DNA of 44,590 nucleotides. Origin: an uncultured bacterium (lineage in GTDB: Bacteria > Cyanobacteriota > Vampirovibrionia > Gastranaerophilales > Gastranaerophilaceae). The notes under the pieces were generated by a model that was not told the DNA's origin, ran no database searches, and was given only the letters and a program-made list of their open reading frames with translations. The position numbers and the translations under genes are program-made. Positions within the stretch are counted from its first letter, which is position 1. Each line of letters starts with the position of its first letter. The stretch is from the NCBI GenBank assembly GCA_949294395.1, contig CASFGU010000052.1:1-44590 (forward strand). Reading direction: 5' to 3'. This document shows, piece after piece, positions 7,346-13,570 of the stretch.

Positions 7346-8065
7346 ATGAATAAGAATATTAAAAAATATGTATATACTCCTATAGTGTTTATAATACTTG
7401 GAATATGTGTTTTGTCGTTACCGTATTATTACCAGTATAAAGCATACCTTTCATACGCCAACCCTAGTATGGAATTTGCTTACAGAAACTCTGCAATAGG
7501 AACGTCTATCCTTCCTGCAACAAAAGCTGAAATGATACGCGACAGGGCAATGTGGTTTTACGTTAACGGTCAGCATGAGAACTGCATAAAAGACCTGTTG
7601 AGAATTGACCGGATGAAGCTTGCGTCGGCGGATGATTACGCATTACTTGCAAACTGCTATATGTCTAAAAAGAACTGGACAGTAGCGCTTGAATATGCAC
7701 AAAAATCCGGCAGACCGAACGAGATTGCAAAAGTTTATCTTGGAATGAACGAACTTGATGTGGCGTTAAAGTTTTCAAATAGTGCGGTAGATGATGATAC
7801 AAATAAACAGTATTCAAAATACCTTACAAGGGCAAAAATCCAGATGCAAATGGGCAGATACTATGATGCACTGATGGATTTGAATAAGCTTGTAAGCTAC
7901 ATTCCTGATGAAGCGTGGCCTTATTATGAAAGAGCCAAACTGAAACGTGCTTTAAAAGATTACAAGGGTGCGGATGAGGACTTGAAAAAGGCGCGTGAAC
8001 TCGATAAAAAAATCGAAAAAGCCGAACAGGATTTTAAAGATTCAATGTTAGCGGAAAAGATGTAA
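7346..8065 (+). CDS. Membrane-anchored TPR protein
   Basis: This 239-aa protein has one N-terminal transmembrane segment (about 9-28, VYTPIVFIILGICVLSLPYY) with positive residues before it, so most of it should sit outside the cytoplasm. The rest is a helical repeat: at least four TPR-like units between about 60 and 225, including ADDYALLANCYMSKKNWTVALEYAQ and AWPYYERAKLKRALKDYKGADEDLKKAREL. TPRs scaffold protein complexes; the partner is unknown. The start has no Shine-Dalgarno and lies 6 nt after a strong -10, so translation is probably leaderless. The flavodoxin-like gene follows three bases after the stop and should be co-transcribed. Confidence 0.8.
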   Translation: MNKNIKKYVYTPIVFIILGICVLSLPYYYQYKAYLSYANPSMEFAYRNSAIGTSILPATKAEMIRDRAMWFYVNGQHENCIKDLLRIDRMKLASADDYALLANCYMSKKNWTVALEYAQKSGRPNEIAKVYLGMNELDVALKFSNSAVDDDTNKQYSKYLTRAKIQMQMGRYYDALMDLNKLVSYIPDEAWPYYERAKLKRALKDYKGADEDLKKARELDKKIEKAEQDFKDSMLAEKM

Positions 8066-8068
8066 ATT

Positions 8069-8692
8069 ATGAAAGTATTGTTATTTAACGGCAGCGCACA
8101 CAAAGAGGGCTGCACATTTACGGCACTGACAATTGCGGCAAAAGAATTAAACAATGAGGGTGTCGAAACAGAGATAATTCAGCTTGGAGCGGAGTCAATT
8201 CGTGACTGCACAGGCTGCGGGGCGTGCAAAAAGAACGGCGCGGGCTGCGTATTCAAAGATGACCTCATCAACGAAATAATAGAAAAAGCCCGAACAGCCG
8301 ACGGATTTATATTCGGATCACCGGTATATTATGCACATCCGAGCGGGCGGCTGCTTTCTGCAATGGACAGACTTTTTTATGCCGGAAGTTCTGCCTTCAG
8401 ATATAAGCCGGCGGCGGCTGTGGTTTCAGCAAGACGTGCGGGAACAACCGCATCGCTTGAGGCTATCACAAAACATTTTACGATAAATGAAATGCCGGTA
8501 GTATCTTCAAATTACTGGAACATGGTGCACGGCAACAGACCGGAAGATGTTCTGAAAGATGAGGAAGGCTGTCAGATAATGCGGGTTCTGGGGCATAATA
8601 TGGCGTGGATACTTAAATGTATTGAAGCCGGCAAAAATGCAGGAATCCTTCCGCACACAGAAGATAAGGTCTGGACTAATTTTATCAGGTAA
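8069..8692 (+). CDS. NAD(P)H-dependent FMN reductase / iron-sulfur flavoprotein family
   Basis: This 207-aa flavodoxin-fold protein opens with KVLLFNGSAHKEGCTFTAL, the phosphate-binding loop for FMN. It continues with a cysteine cluster (IRDCTGCGACKKNGAGC, about 46-62) as in iron-sulfur flavoproteins and related NADPH-dependent FMN reductases, then DGFIFGSPVYYAHPSG, the usual flavin-contact stretch, and AAAVVSARRAGTTASLEAI. It probably reduces quinones or other small acceptors, or carries electrons. The cysteine spacing might hold a 4Fe-4S cluster, but it could also be structural. ATG is 3 nt after the TPR gene's stop, so expression probably depends on that gene. Confidence 0.88.
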   Translation: MKVLLFNGSAHKEGCTFTALTIAAKELNNEGVETEIIQLGAESIRDCTGCGACKKNGAGCVFKDDLINEIIEKARTADGFIFGSPVYYAHPSGRLLSAMDRLFYAGSSAFRYKPAAAVVSARRAGTTASLEAITKHFTINEMPVVSSNYWNMVHGNRPEDVLKDEEGCQIMRVLGHNMAWILKCIEAGKNAGILPHTEDKVWTNFIR

Positions 8693-8806
8693 TAGCCTGG
8701 TAGGCTGAGCTATTAGAGTTATTTGGGAGTCGGAACTCCATTCTCCGGTCAATTGTAATCAGCCGTAAAACTGAATGACAGCCATTAACCATTATTTTCA
8801 TATAAT

Positions 8807-9001
8807 TTAAAAAAAATCACTTAATTTTATCTCAAGCGTATTGCAAATTTTTTCCAGAGTAGAAAGTTTTATTTCCCGCAAACCTCTTTCTACTTCACTT
8901 AATCCGCCTTTAGAAAAATTACTTTCATAAGCAAGTTTTTCTAAGGTTTTATGCTTGCGGGTTCTTAATTCTTTGATTAATGCACCAATTTTTTTATCCA
9001 T
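8807..9001 (-). CDS. Small XRE-family (Cro/CI) DNA-binding protein
   Basis: This 64-aa protein is almost only an HTH_3 domain: IGALIKELRTRKHKTLEKLAYESNFSKGGLSEVERG, then LSTLEKICNTLEIKLSDFF. It will bind DNA as a dimer. Its ATG lies three bases after the stop of the ribbon-helix-helix gene at 9005-9157, so the two form an operon. The pair resembles phage, plasmid or toxin-antitoxin control modules, yet no toxin is evident next to it. Confidence in the fold is high; the target is unknown. Confidence 0.85.
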   Translation of the reverse strand: MDKKIGALIKELRTRKHKTLEKLAYESNFSKGGLSEVERGLREIKLSTLEKICNTLEIKLSDFF

Positions 9002-9004
9002 AAT

Positions 9005-9157
9005 TCAATTTTTTGTTTCGTTATTTTTTACGTATTCCTTAATCAGTGTTGCCCCCAAATTTCCAGCAGTACGGTTTTGCTCTTTAGCCAGCATTTTAAA
9101 CTTTTCATAAATTTCATCTTCAATAAGTAATACAAACCTTTTTTTCTTCTCGCCCAT
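9005..9157 (-). CDS. 50-aa ribbon-helix-helix (Arc/CopG-like) repressor
   Basis: The short protein reads MGEKKKRFVLLIEDEIYEKF and then KMLAKEQNRTAGNLGATLIKEYVKNN. A basic start, one beta strand (RFVLLIED) and two helices, with the N-R-T-x-G-N-L-G turn, is the ribbon-helix-helix pattern. Such proteins bind as dimers of dimers to closely spaced direct repeats. It heads the operon with the XRE gene and faces an array of five 11-bp-phased TTGTAA motifs (9180-9263), its likely operator. No strong Shine-Dalgarno is seen before the ATG. It is a good candidate for an autoregulator that also controls the divergent 9285 gene. Confidence 0.75.
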   Translation of the reverse strand: MGEKKKRFVLLIEDEIYEKFKMLAKEQNRTAGNLGATLIKEYVKNNETKN

Positions 9158-9179
9158 TTATACCTTTATTATAATTTTA

Positions 9180-9263
9180 TTGTAACAATATTGTAATTTT
9201 ATATGCTTATAACACAAATTTCAATTGCAAAAAAGTTACAACTTTATTACAATAAAATTACAA
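9180..9263. promoter_or_regulatory. Array of five TTGTAA operators on 11-bp spacing
   Basis: TTGTAA occurs at 9180 and 9191, and its complement TTACAA at 9236, 9247 and 9258. The distance within each group is exactly 11 bp, one helical turn. The two groups flank the divergent start region between the 9157 (minus) and 9285 (plus) genes. This fits cooperative binding by a ribbon-helix-helix repressor. Confidence 0.65.
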
Positions 9264-9284
9264 TCAATTTTGGAGTTAAACAAC

Positions 9285-9485
9285 ATGGACAAAGACCTGA
9301 CAGACTTTCACGCGGATATGCACGAAATAAAAACAATTTTCACAATACTTAACCACACCTACAACTGGTGCGAACAGGAGGACATTTACCCGTATCACCT
9401 CGCCTACCTTCTGGAAATCCTCGACGCAAAAATCAAAGGATTAACACGGGAGTACGACAGATACCTCCTCCAGCATAATCTGTAA
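9285..9485 (+). CDS. 66-aa protein of unknown function
   Basis: The protein MDKDLTDFHADMHEIK... is acidic, helical and soluble, with LNHTYNWCEQEDIYPYHLAYLLEILDAKIKGL in the middle; I do not recognise it. The start is set by TTGGAG 8 nt upstream; the frame is open from 9225 but that part lies in the operator array. It is divergent from the RHH-XRE pair and ends one base before the convergent decarboxylase stop. It may be the regulated partner (antitoxin, toxin or copy-control-like factor) of that module; this is inferred from layout only. Confidence 0.6.
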   Translation: MDKDLTDFHADMHEIKTIFTILNHTYNWCEQEDIYPYHLAYLLEILDAKIKGLTREYDRYLLQHNL

Positions 9486-10916
9486 CTACTTAATCACTTC
9501 CACAGAGTCGTAATCCGCAAGATACGGCAGATGCGCTTCCGTAATCAACTCTCCCGGAAGAAGCACCGCAATCCCCGGAGGACATTCAGCTATGACTTCT
9601 CCTGAAATCCTGCCTACAGCAAGCTCCTTCGGTATTGTTTCCTTCGGCGAATAGTACGCATCACGCAAACTCATCTTTATTACAGGGGTAAGCATCGGCA
9701 TGTGCTTTTTATTCTCAAGGTAACAAATGTCTGAATACTTTGTCTTATCAATCTTTTGAAGGCATTTGACCAGATATTCCATATCGCGTCTTGTGTTTCC
9801 GATGTTTGAAAGCAAAAGCAGCCCTGCATCAGAAGCGCTTTCCACCTCTATGTTAAAATCAATCTCTAAAATTGATTCCAGCCTTTTGCCCGAAAGTCCG
9901 TCCGCCCTGATAAACACCTTTGTAACATCGGTCATATACCCGAAATCAGGCTTCAAATCGTGAATATGCTCAAGTTTTTCAATTTCGCGGCGGAGATATT
10001 TGGCATTGGAAATTGCACGCTCAAGCTGTTTTTTCCCGCGCGGACTGTCAAGGTTTGCCCTTGCAGCATCCAGACTTGCAAGAAGCATTAATGAAGGGCT
10101 GGTTGTGTGAAGCAGTTTCAGAGCTTTTTCAACAGCATCCGCATCAATCATAGAGTTTTCCGCAATATGAAGCATTGAACTCTGACTCATGCTTCCGCCT
10201 GTTTTGTGAAGCGAATGAACAACCGCATCAGCACCGAGCTGCAACGCCGGCACAGGCAAATGTTTGCTAAAATTCCACAGGCAAGCATGCGCTTCATCAA
10301 CAATTAACGGCACACCGTAACGTTTACAAACTGCGGAAATAGATTTTATATCAGATACAACGCCCTCGTAAGTCGGGTTTGTAATCCAAACCATTGCTGC
10401 ATCTTTATTTTCTTTAAGCATCCGCTCAACACTTTCAGGGGTAACATTTCCCCAGATGCCCCATTCCTCAAATTTTTCAGGAATAAGCCACACAGGCTCG
10501 GCTCCGGAAATTATCATGCCTGTTAAGATTGAGCGATGACAGTTTCTGTTTGTAATAATTTTTTGTCCTTTTTTAGTCAACCCCATTGCAAGCGCAAGGT
10601 TTCCGGCAGTTGAACCGTTCAGAAGGAAAAATGTCTTTTTAGCCCCGAACGCTTTTGCAGCAAGTTCCTGAGCCTCTTTTATCGGGCCTGTGGCAGGATG
10701 AAGCGTTCCGAGATTGTCAAATTCATCGGTTGTATCTACAGACAGCGCCTTTTTACCTATGAGTTTTTTAAACTCCGGCAAAGCACCGCAGCCTTTTGTG
10801 TGTCCCGGAATATGAAACTGGTATGTCGGGTTTTCACAGGCTTGTTTCAGGGCATCTACTATCGGGGTTTTTACTTTAAGCTTAACAGCTTTTTTATTTT
10901 TTATTACATTTGTCAT
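9486..10916 (-). CDS. Orn/Lys/Arg decarboxylase family protein (PLP-dependent, fold type I)
   Basis: The 476-aa enzyme belongs to the short (SpeA/YaaO-like) group of Orn/Lys/Arg decarboxylases and should decarboxylate a basic amino acid to a polyamine precursor. Visible marks are QFHIPGHTKG (33-42), TDEFDNLGTLHPATGPI (63-79), LNGSTAGNLA (99-108), VDEAH (206-210, cofactor aspartate), HSLHKTGG (234-241) with PLP lysine K238, and a C-terminal domain ending in RISGEVIAECPPGIAVLLPGE. Substrate cannot be fixed from sequence; arginine or lysine is likely. ATG 10916 is chosen because similarity begins here and a -10 lies 6 nt upstream. The longer frame to 11123 runs over the divergent porin start and is rejected. 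It shares a 61-bp divergent promoter region with the porin gene. Confidence 0.9.
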   Translation of the reverse strand: MTNVIKNKKAVKLKVKTPIVDALKQACENPTYQFHIPGHTKGCGALPEFKKLIGKKALSVDTTDEFDNLGTLHPATGPIKEAQELAAKAFGAKKTFFLLNGSTAGNLALAMGLTKKGQKIITNRNCHRSILTGMIISGAEPVWLIPEKFEEWGIWGNVTPESVERMLKENKDAAMVWITNPTYEGVVSDIKSISAVCKRYGVPLIVDEAHACLWNFSKHLPVPALQLGADAVVHSLHKTGGSMSQSSMLHIAENSMIDADAVEKALKLLHTTSPSLMLLASLDAARANLDSPRGKKQLERAISNAKYLRREIEKLEHIHDLKPDFGYMTDVTKVFIRADGLSGKRLESILEIDFNIEVESASDAGLLLLSNIGNTRRDMEYLVKCLQKIDKTKYSDICYLENKKHMPMLTPVIKMSLRDAYYSPKETIPKELAVGRISGEVIAECPPGIAVLLPGELITEAHLPYLADYDSVEVIK

Positions 10917-10922
10917 AATAAA

Positions 10923-10952
10923 AATATACAATAAAAAAATAATGTTTTGCAA
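10923..10952 (-). promoter_or_regulatory. Promoter of the decarboxylase gene
   Basis: On the minus strand TTGCAA (10952-10947), an 18-bp spacer and TATATT (10928-10923) are followed after 6 nt by the ATG. The transcript would be leaderless. Confidence 0.6.
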
Positions 10953-10960
10953 GTGTTTTA

Positions 10961-10969
10961 TGGTATAAT
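10961..10969 (+). promoter_or_regulatory. Extended -10 of the porin gene
   Basis: TGG-TATAAT ends at 10969, 8 nt before the GTG start at 10978, and no Shine-Dalgarno lies between. The mRNA is probably leaderless or nearly so. Confidence 0.65.
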
Positions 10970-10977
10970 TAATATTT

Positions 10978-12267
10978 GTGAACAGTATTTTCAGAATAGC
11001 ATTGATATTTTTTGCTGTAATGCTTGCGCCGACAGTGTTTGCGGCAGAGGAGCTCCAAGACGCGGATGAAGAAAAAAACAAAAAATCCGATGTAATTTTG
11101 CTTGATGTTTCAAAAGACGACATTCATTCACTGCCCAAAAACTCATTCACCCCTAGAAATGATGATGATGTTCTGGATAACACAAATGTTGAATTTTCAA
11201 TATTTGACAGTCTTATAGATACAAATAAAGAGGACGAACACCCGTTTAAGATAGAAGAAGAATCCCTTTTCGGCAGGATTTACAAAAAGAAACTCGAGAG
11301 AACTTCAATCCCGTCTTATCTTCTTGAAGATGAACTGACACATAAATTTGAAAAAGGGCCTGTGGATAAAATAAGGTTTTACGGGGCATTTCAGGGGAAT
11401 TTCAACAGCTTTTTTGAAGGAAGCGATTACGATACCGAATACGATTTAAATATTCTGGAAGCTGGTGTTGTCGGAGATTTCAAAGATCAGAATACCGATT
11501 TCAAACTGCAGTTTAACTTTAAGCCCGCAAGCGACCGCAGCTTTATGCAGAATTTAATAACAGACGCTTATATTGTTAATTCAAAGATACCGCACCACAA
11601 GGTTATTGTCGGGAATTCCCGCAATCAGGTAGGTGTTGACGGCGGCGCAAGCTCTTACACACTGCCTTTTGCTTTCCGCTCTCAAATTGCAAGGAATTTT
11701 GCAAACACAAGAGCGCTCGGTGTCCGTGTTGTCGGGAATTATGACCTTGTAGACTACAGCCTTGCACTGAACAGTTCAGGAAGATTCTGGCGGCAGTTTT
11801 TTCCGGGTGCTGAATTTACAGGCTGGATGAACTTCAAACCTCTCGGCAAGACCGACGGACGCTACGGAACTTTAATTCTCGGCGGAGGCTTAAATGCCGG
11901 ACACAATGATTTTACCTATACGACAACCGGTTTTTACGCAGCATATCACTACAAAAAATTCATGGCAAACTTTGAATACTCTTACGCGGACGGTTACAAC
12001 GGGAGAACTCTGAGTCCGAACAGGGCTGACGGCTTTTACAGCACAATAAGCTACAGGATTACGCAGAAACTCCATGTTCTTGCGCGCTACGACCAGTTTG
12101 ATCCGAATATGGACACAGGAGGCGACCTGAGGCGGGAATACACTGCCGGCATAAATTATTTTATCAAAGGACAGGCGCTCAGATTAATTTTGAATTACGT
12201 ATTCTGCCAGAACGAACGAGAACAGGACAGCCACAGAATTATCCTTGGCACCCAGATTTTGCTGTAA
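10978..12267 (+). CDS. Outer-membrane porin-like beta-barrel protein (phosphate-selective porin O/P type)
   Basis: The 429-aa protein starts with a signal peptide (hydrophobic FRIALIFFAVMLAPTVFA, cleavage near residue 23). An acidic linker follows to about 120, then a series of alternating strands rich in aromatic residues (FYGAFQGNFNSFF, DFKLQFNFKPASD, TLILGGGLNAG, FMANFEYSYADGY, HVLARYDQFDPN), ending in a strand that closes with a hydrophobic tail (ILGTQILL). That is the layout of OprO/OprP-type porins. It implies an outer membrane. Start is GTG at 10978, directly after an extended -10. The acidic periplasmic segment before the barrel is longer than usual. The ligand is unknown. Confidence 0.8.
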   Translation: MNSIFRIALIFFAVMLAPTVFAAEELQDADEEKNKKSDVILLDVSKDDIHSLPKNSFTPRNDDDVLDNTNVEFSIFDSLIDTNKEDEHPFKIEEESLFGRIYKKKLERTSIPSYLLEDELTHKFEKGPVDKIRFYGAFQGNFNSFFEGSDYDTEYDLNILEAGVVGDFKDQNTDFKLQFNFKPASDRSFMQNLITDAYIVNSKIPHHKVIVGNSRNQVGVDGGASSYTLPFAFRSQIARNFANTRALGVRVVGNYDLVDYSLALNSSGRFWRQFFPGAEFTGWMNFKPLGKTDGRYGTLILGGGLNAGHNDFTYTTTGFYAAYHYKKFMANFEYSYADGYNGRTLSPNRADGFYSTISYRITQKLHVLARYDQFDPNMDTGGDLRREYTAGINYFIKGQALRLILNYVFCQNEREQDSHRIILGTQILL

Positions 12268-12305
12268 GACGGGACAATAGGGCGATGAGGCGATAAGTGC
12301 AATAA

Positions 12306-12378
12306 AAAAGTAAAAGGTGAAAGGCGGAGGGTGCATTAGTCGAACTCTTCTCGCCTTTTTAGCACCCCTTCACTTTTT
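12306..12378. repeat. Inverted repeat after the porin gene (terminator-like, family D arms)
   Basis: GTAAAAGGTGAA near 12308 pairs with TTCACTTTTTAC near 12367, with a GC-rich inner part (GGGTGC / GCACCC). The arms resemble the TTCACCCTTCACTTTT repeats found at 13376, 17001, 25023 and 35046. It may end porin transcription. Confidence 0.55.
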
Positions 12379-12391
12379 ACAAGGTTCATGG

Positions 12392-12419
12392 TTGACATTT
12401 TCCGAAAAATCATTAAAAT
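12392..12419 (+). promoter_or_regulatory. Promoter of the EF-hand gene
   Basis: TTGACA (12392-12397), 16 bp, TAAAAT (12414-12419). The ATG at 12452 has the ribosome binding site GAGGAGAG. Confidence 0.65.
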
Positions 12420-12451
12420 AGTCATGACTTAAAATATGAGGAGAGCTTATT

Positions 12452-13012
12452 ATGGCAAACTTAAACGGAAACTCATTACTCACAGGAATTTATGCGGGTC
12501 TGACAAACACATATTCATATCTTGCAGCCCAGTATCCTGACGGTCTAACTCTGGATAACATAACCGAGGCAAGAACAGATACAACCAAAACCCCGTACCT
12601 GAACCAAACTTTTGCATCTTACCTGCAGACAAACTTTAACAGTATAGATAAAGACAATGACGGCATAATTTCTGCTGATGAGATGACAAATCTTACCAAC
12701 CGCATGTCGAGTCAGGGGCTCACAAGACAGGAGCTCACACAGATGTACGCCTCCGGTGCCAGCGGGATCTCTACGGATACGATGAGCAACATCCTTGAAC
12801 ATTTTGACGAAATTGATGCAAATAAGGACGGAAGGATTACCAGTGAAGAAATCACTGCTTATAACGTTGATTCCGCAAAACAGGAAAAAATGGATGAATA
12901 CGCTAACAGACGTGCAACTGATATGTCTGTATTCTACGGAAGCGAATCAAGTTCCGATGACAGCTACAGTATCCTGAGCTACAAATACAGCAAGAACAAC
13001 AGTTCTTCATAA
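12452..13012 (+). CDS. EF-hand calcium-binding protein
   Basis: The 186-aa protein carries two canonical EF-hand loops: DKDNDGIISADE (about 69-80) and DANKDGRITSEE (about 120-131). Both have acidic or polar residues at loop positions 1, 3, 5 and 12 and glycine at 6, so both should bind calcium. The rest is polar and helical with a serine-rich tail. No signal peptide or membrane segment is visible, so it is either cytoplasmic or exported by a non-Sec route. It has its own promoter and stands alone between repeat-rich regions. The specific role is unknown. Confidence 0.85.
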   Translation: MANLNGNSLLTGIYAGLTNTYSYLAAQYPDGLTLDNITEARTDTTKTPYLNQTFASYLQTNFNSIDKDNDGIISADEMTNLTNRMSSQGLTRQELTQMYASGASGISTDTMSNILEHFDEIDANKDGRITSEEITAYNVDSAKQEKMDEYANRRATDMSVFYGSESSSDDSYSILSYKYSKNNSSS

Positions 13013-13063
13013 AGCTTTATTGTCGGGCAGGTATGTCCGAACGACATCACCGGTTATTCGGGA

Positions 13064-13134
13064 ACAGTAGTATTGATTTTCGAAACGATAGCGGGAGCAG
13101 CGCGGGAGCGTGTTGAGAAAATTGATACTACTGT
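13064..13134 (+). repeat. 71-bp inverted-repeat element, family B (copy 1)
   Basis: The element runs from ACAGTAGTATTGATTTTC to GAAAATTGATACTACTGT, with an inner segment including GATAGCGGGAGCAG. A second 71-bp copy, in the opposite orientation, is at 33854-33924, and a right half is at 34677-34692. It looks like a MITE or REP-type unit and is followed after 23 bp by a family A palindrome. Just upstream, 13021-13046 forms another small hairpin (TGTCG / CGACA). Confidence 0.75.
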
Positions 13135-13157
13135 GCCTGATTAAAAAGCAATCTTTC

Positions 13158-13187
13158 GTCGGATAGAAAATCCGACCTACGTTACTA
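13158..13187 (+). repeat. Palindromic repeat, family A
   Basis: GTCGGAT...ATCCGAC is followed by CTACGTTACT, 23 bp after the family B element. The linking sequence AGCAATCTTTC also occurs beside the second family B copy (33830s, reverse strand). Confidence 0.7.
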
Positions 13188-13250
13188 AGGCGGTGGCTGC
13201 ATGAAATAAAATCCCCCCCTACCCCCCTTTAAAAAAGGGGGTTAGAGTAA

Positions 13251-13292
13251 CTCCCTCCCTTGTAAGGGAGGTGGCGCGAATGCGCCGGAGGG
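13251..13292 (+). repeat. Double-hairpin repeat, family E (copy 1)
   Basis: CTCCCTT/AAGGGAG is followed at once by GTGGCGC/GCGCC and GGAGGGTTT. Similar double hairpins lie at 34746-34786 and 34842-34886. The stretch CCCCCTTTAAAAAAGGGGG (13222-13241) precedes it, as it does in the second locus. Confidence 0.7.
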
Positions 13293-13322
13293 TTTACCCT
13301 CACCCGAATTTAGTAAAATTTT

Positions 13323-13352
13323 GTCGGATTGGTAAATCCGACCTACGTTACT
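13323..13352 (+). repeat. Palindromic repeat, family A
   Basis: GTCGGATTGGTAAATCCGAC plus CTACGTTACT, 31 bp after the family E unit. It is a further copy in the 13013-13541 intergenic region, which contains no credible gene. Confidence 0.75.
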
Positions 13353-13375
13353 CCTTATCAAATGATAAGCCTTTA

Positions 13376-13463
13376 AACCATTCAACTATTCACCCGTTCA
13401 CCCCTTCAACCTTTCAACTTTGTCGAACCCTTCACCCCTCACTCTTCACCCTTCACTTTTTTG
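13376..13463 (+). repeat. Degenerate TTCAACC/TTCACCC array, family D
   Basis: Short units (ACCATTCAACTATTCACCC, then CCTTCAACCTTTCAAC, then CCCTTCACCCTTCAC) are strung without fixed spacers. Similar arrays are at 17001-17074, 25023-25163 and 35046-35073. It is not a CRISPR, since there are no regular unique spacers. Confidence 0.6.
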
Positions 13464-13541
13464 TTGCACTTAACGTCTTATAACATTTAGTGACATATTC
13501 TGATACGGCACTCTATGTGCTGAGAAAAAGGGAAAATTTAG

Positions 13542-13570
13542 TAAGATTTATCTTTTTAAGATAAATCTTA
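13542..13570. terminator. Hairpin terminator at the 3' end of the FtsH-like gene
   Basis: TAAGATTTATCTT (13542-13554) pairs perfectly with AAGATAAATCTTA (13558-13570). The right arm overlaps the FtsH-like stop codon. The T run follows on the plus strand, so it may also stop plus-strand readthrough. Confidence 0.65.

Noticed and set aside
10917-11123. N-terminal extension of the decarboxylase
   Set aside because: It would overlap the divergent porin coding sequence, and family similarity starts after 10916.
13376-13463. CRISPR array
   Set aside because: The TTCAACC/TTCACCC units are 7-16 bp and degenerate, with no regular unique spacers and no cas genes.
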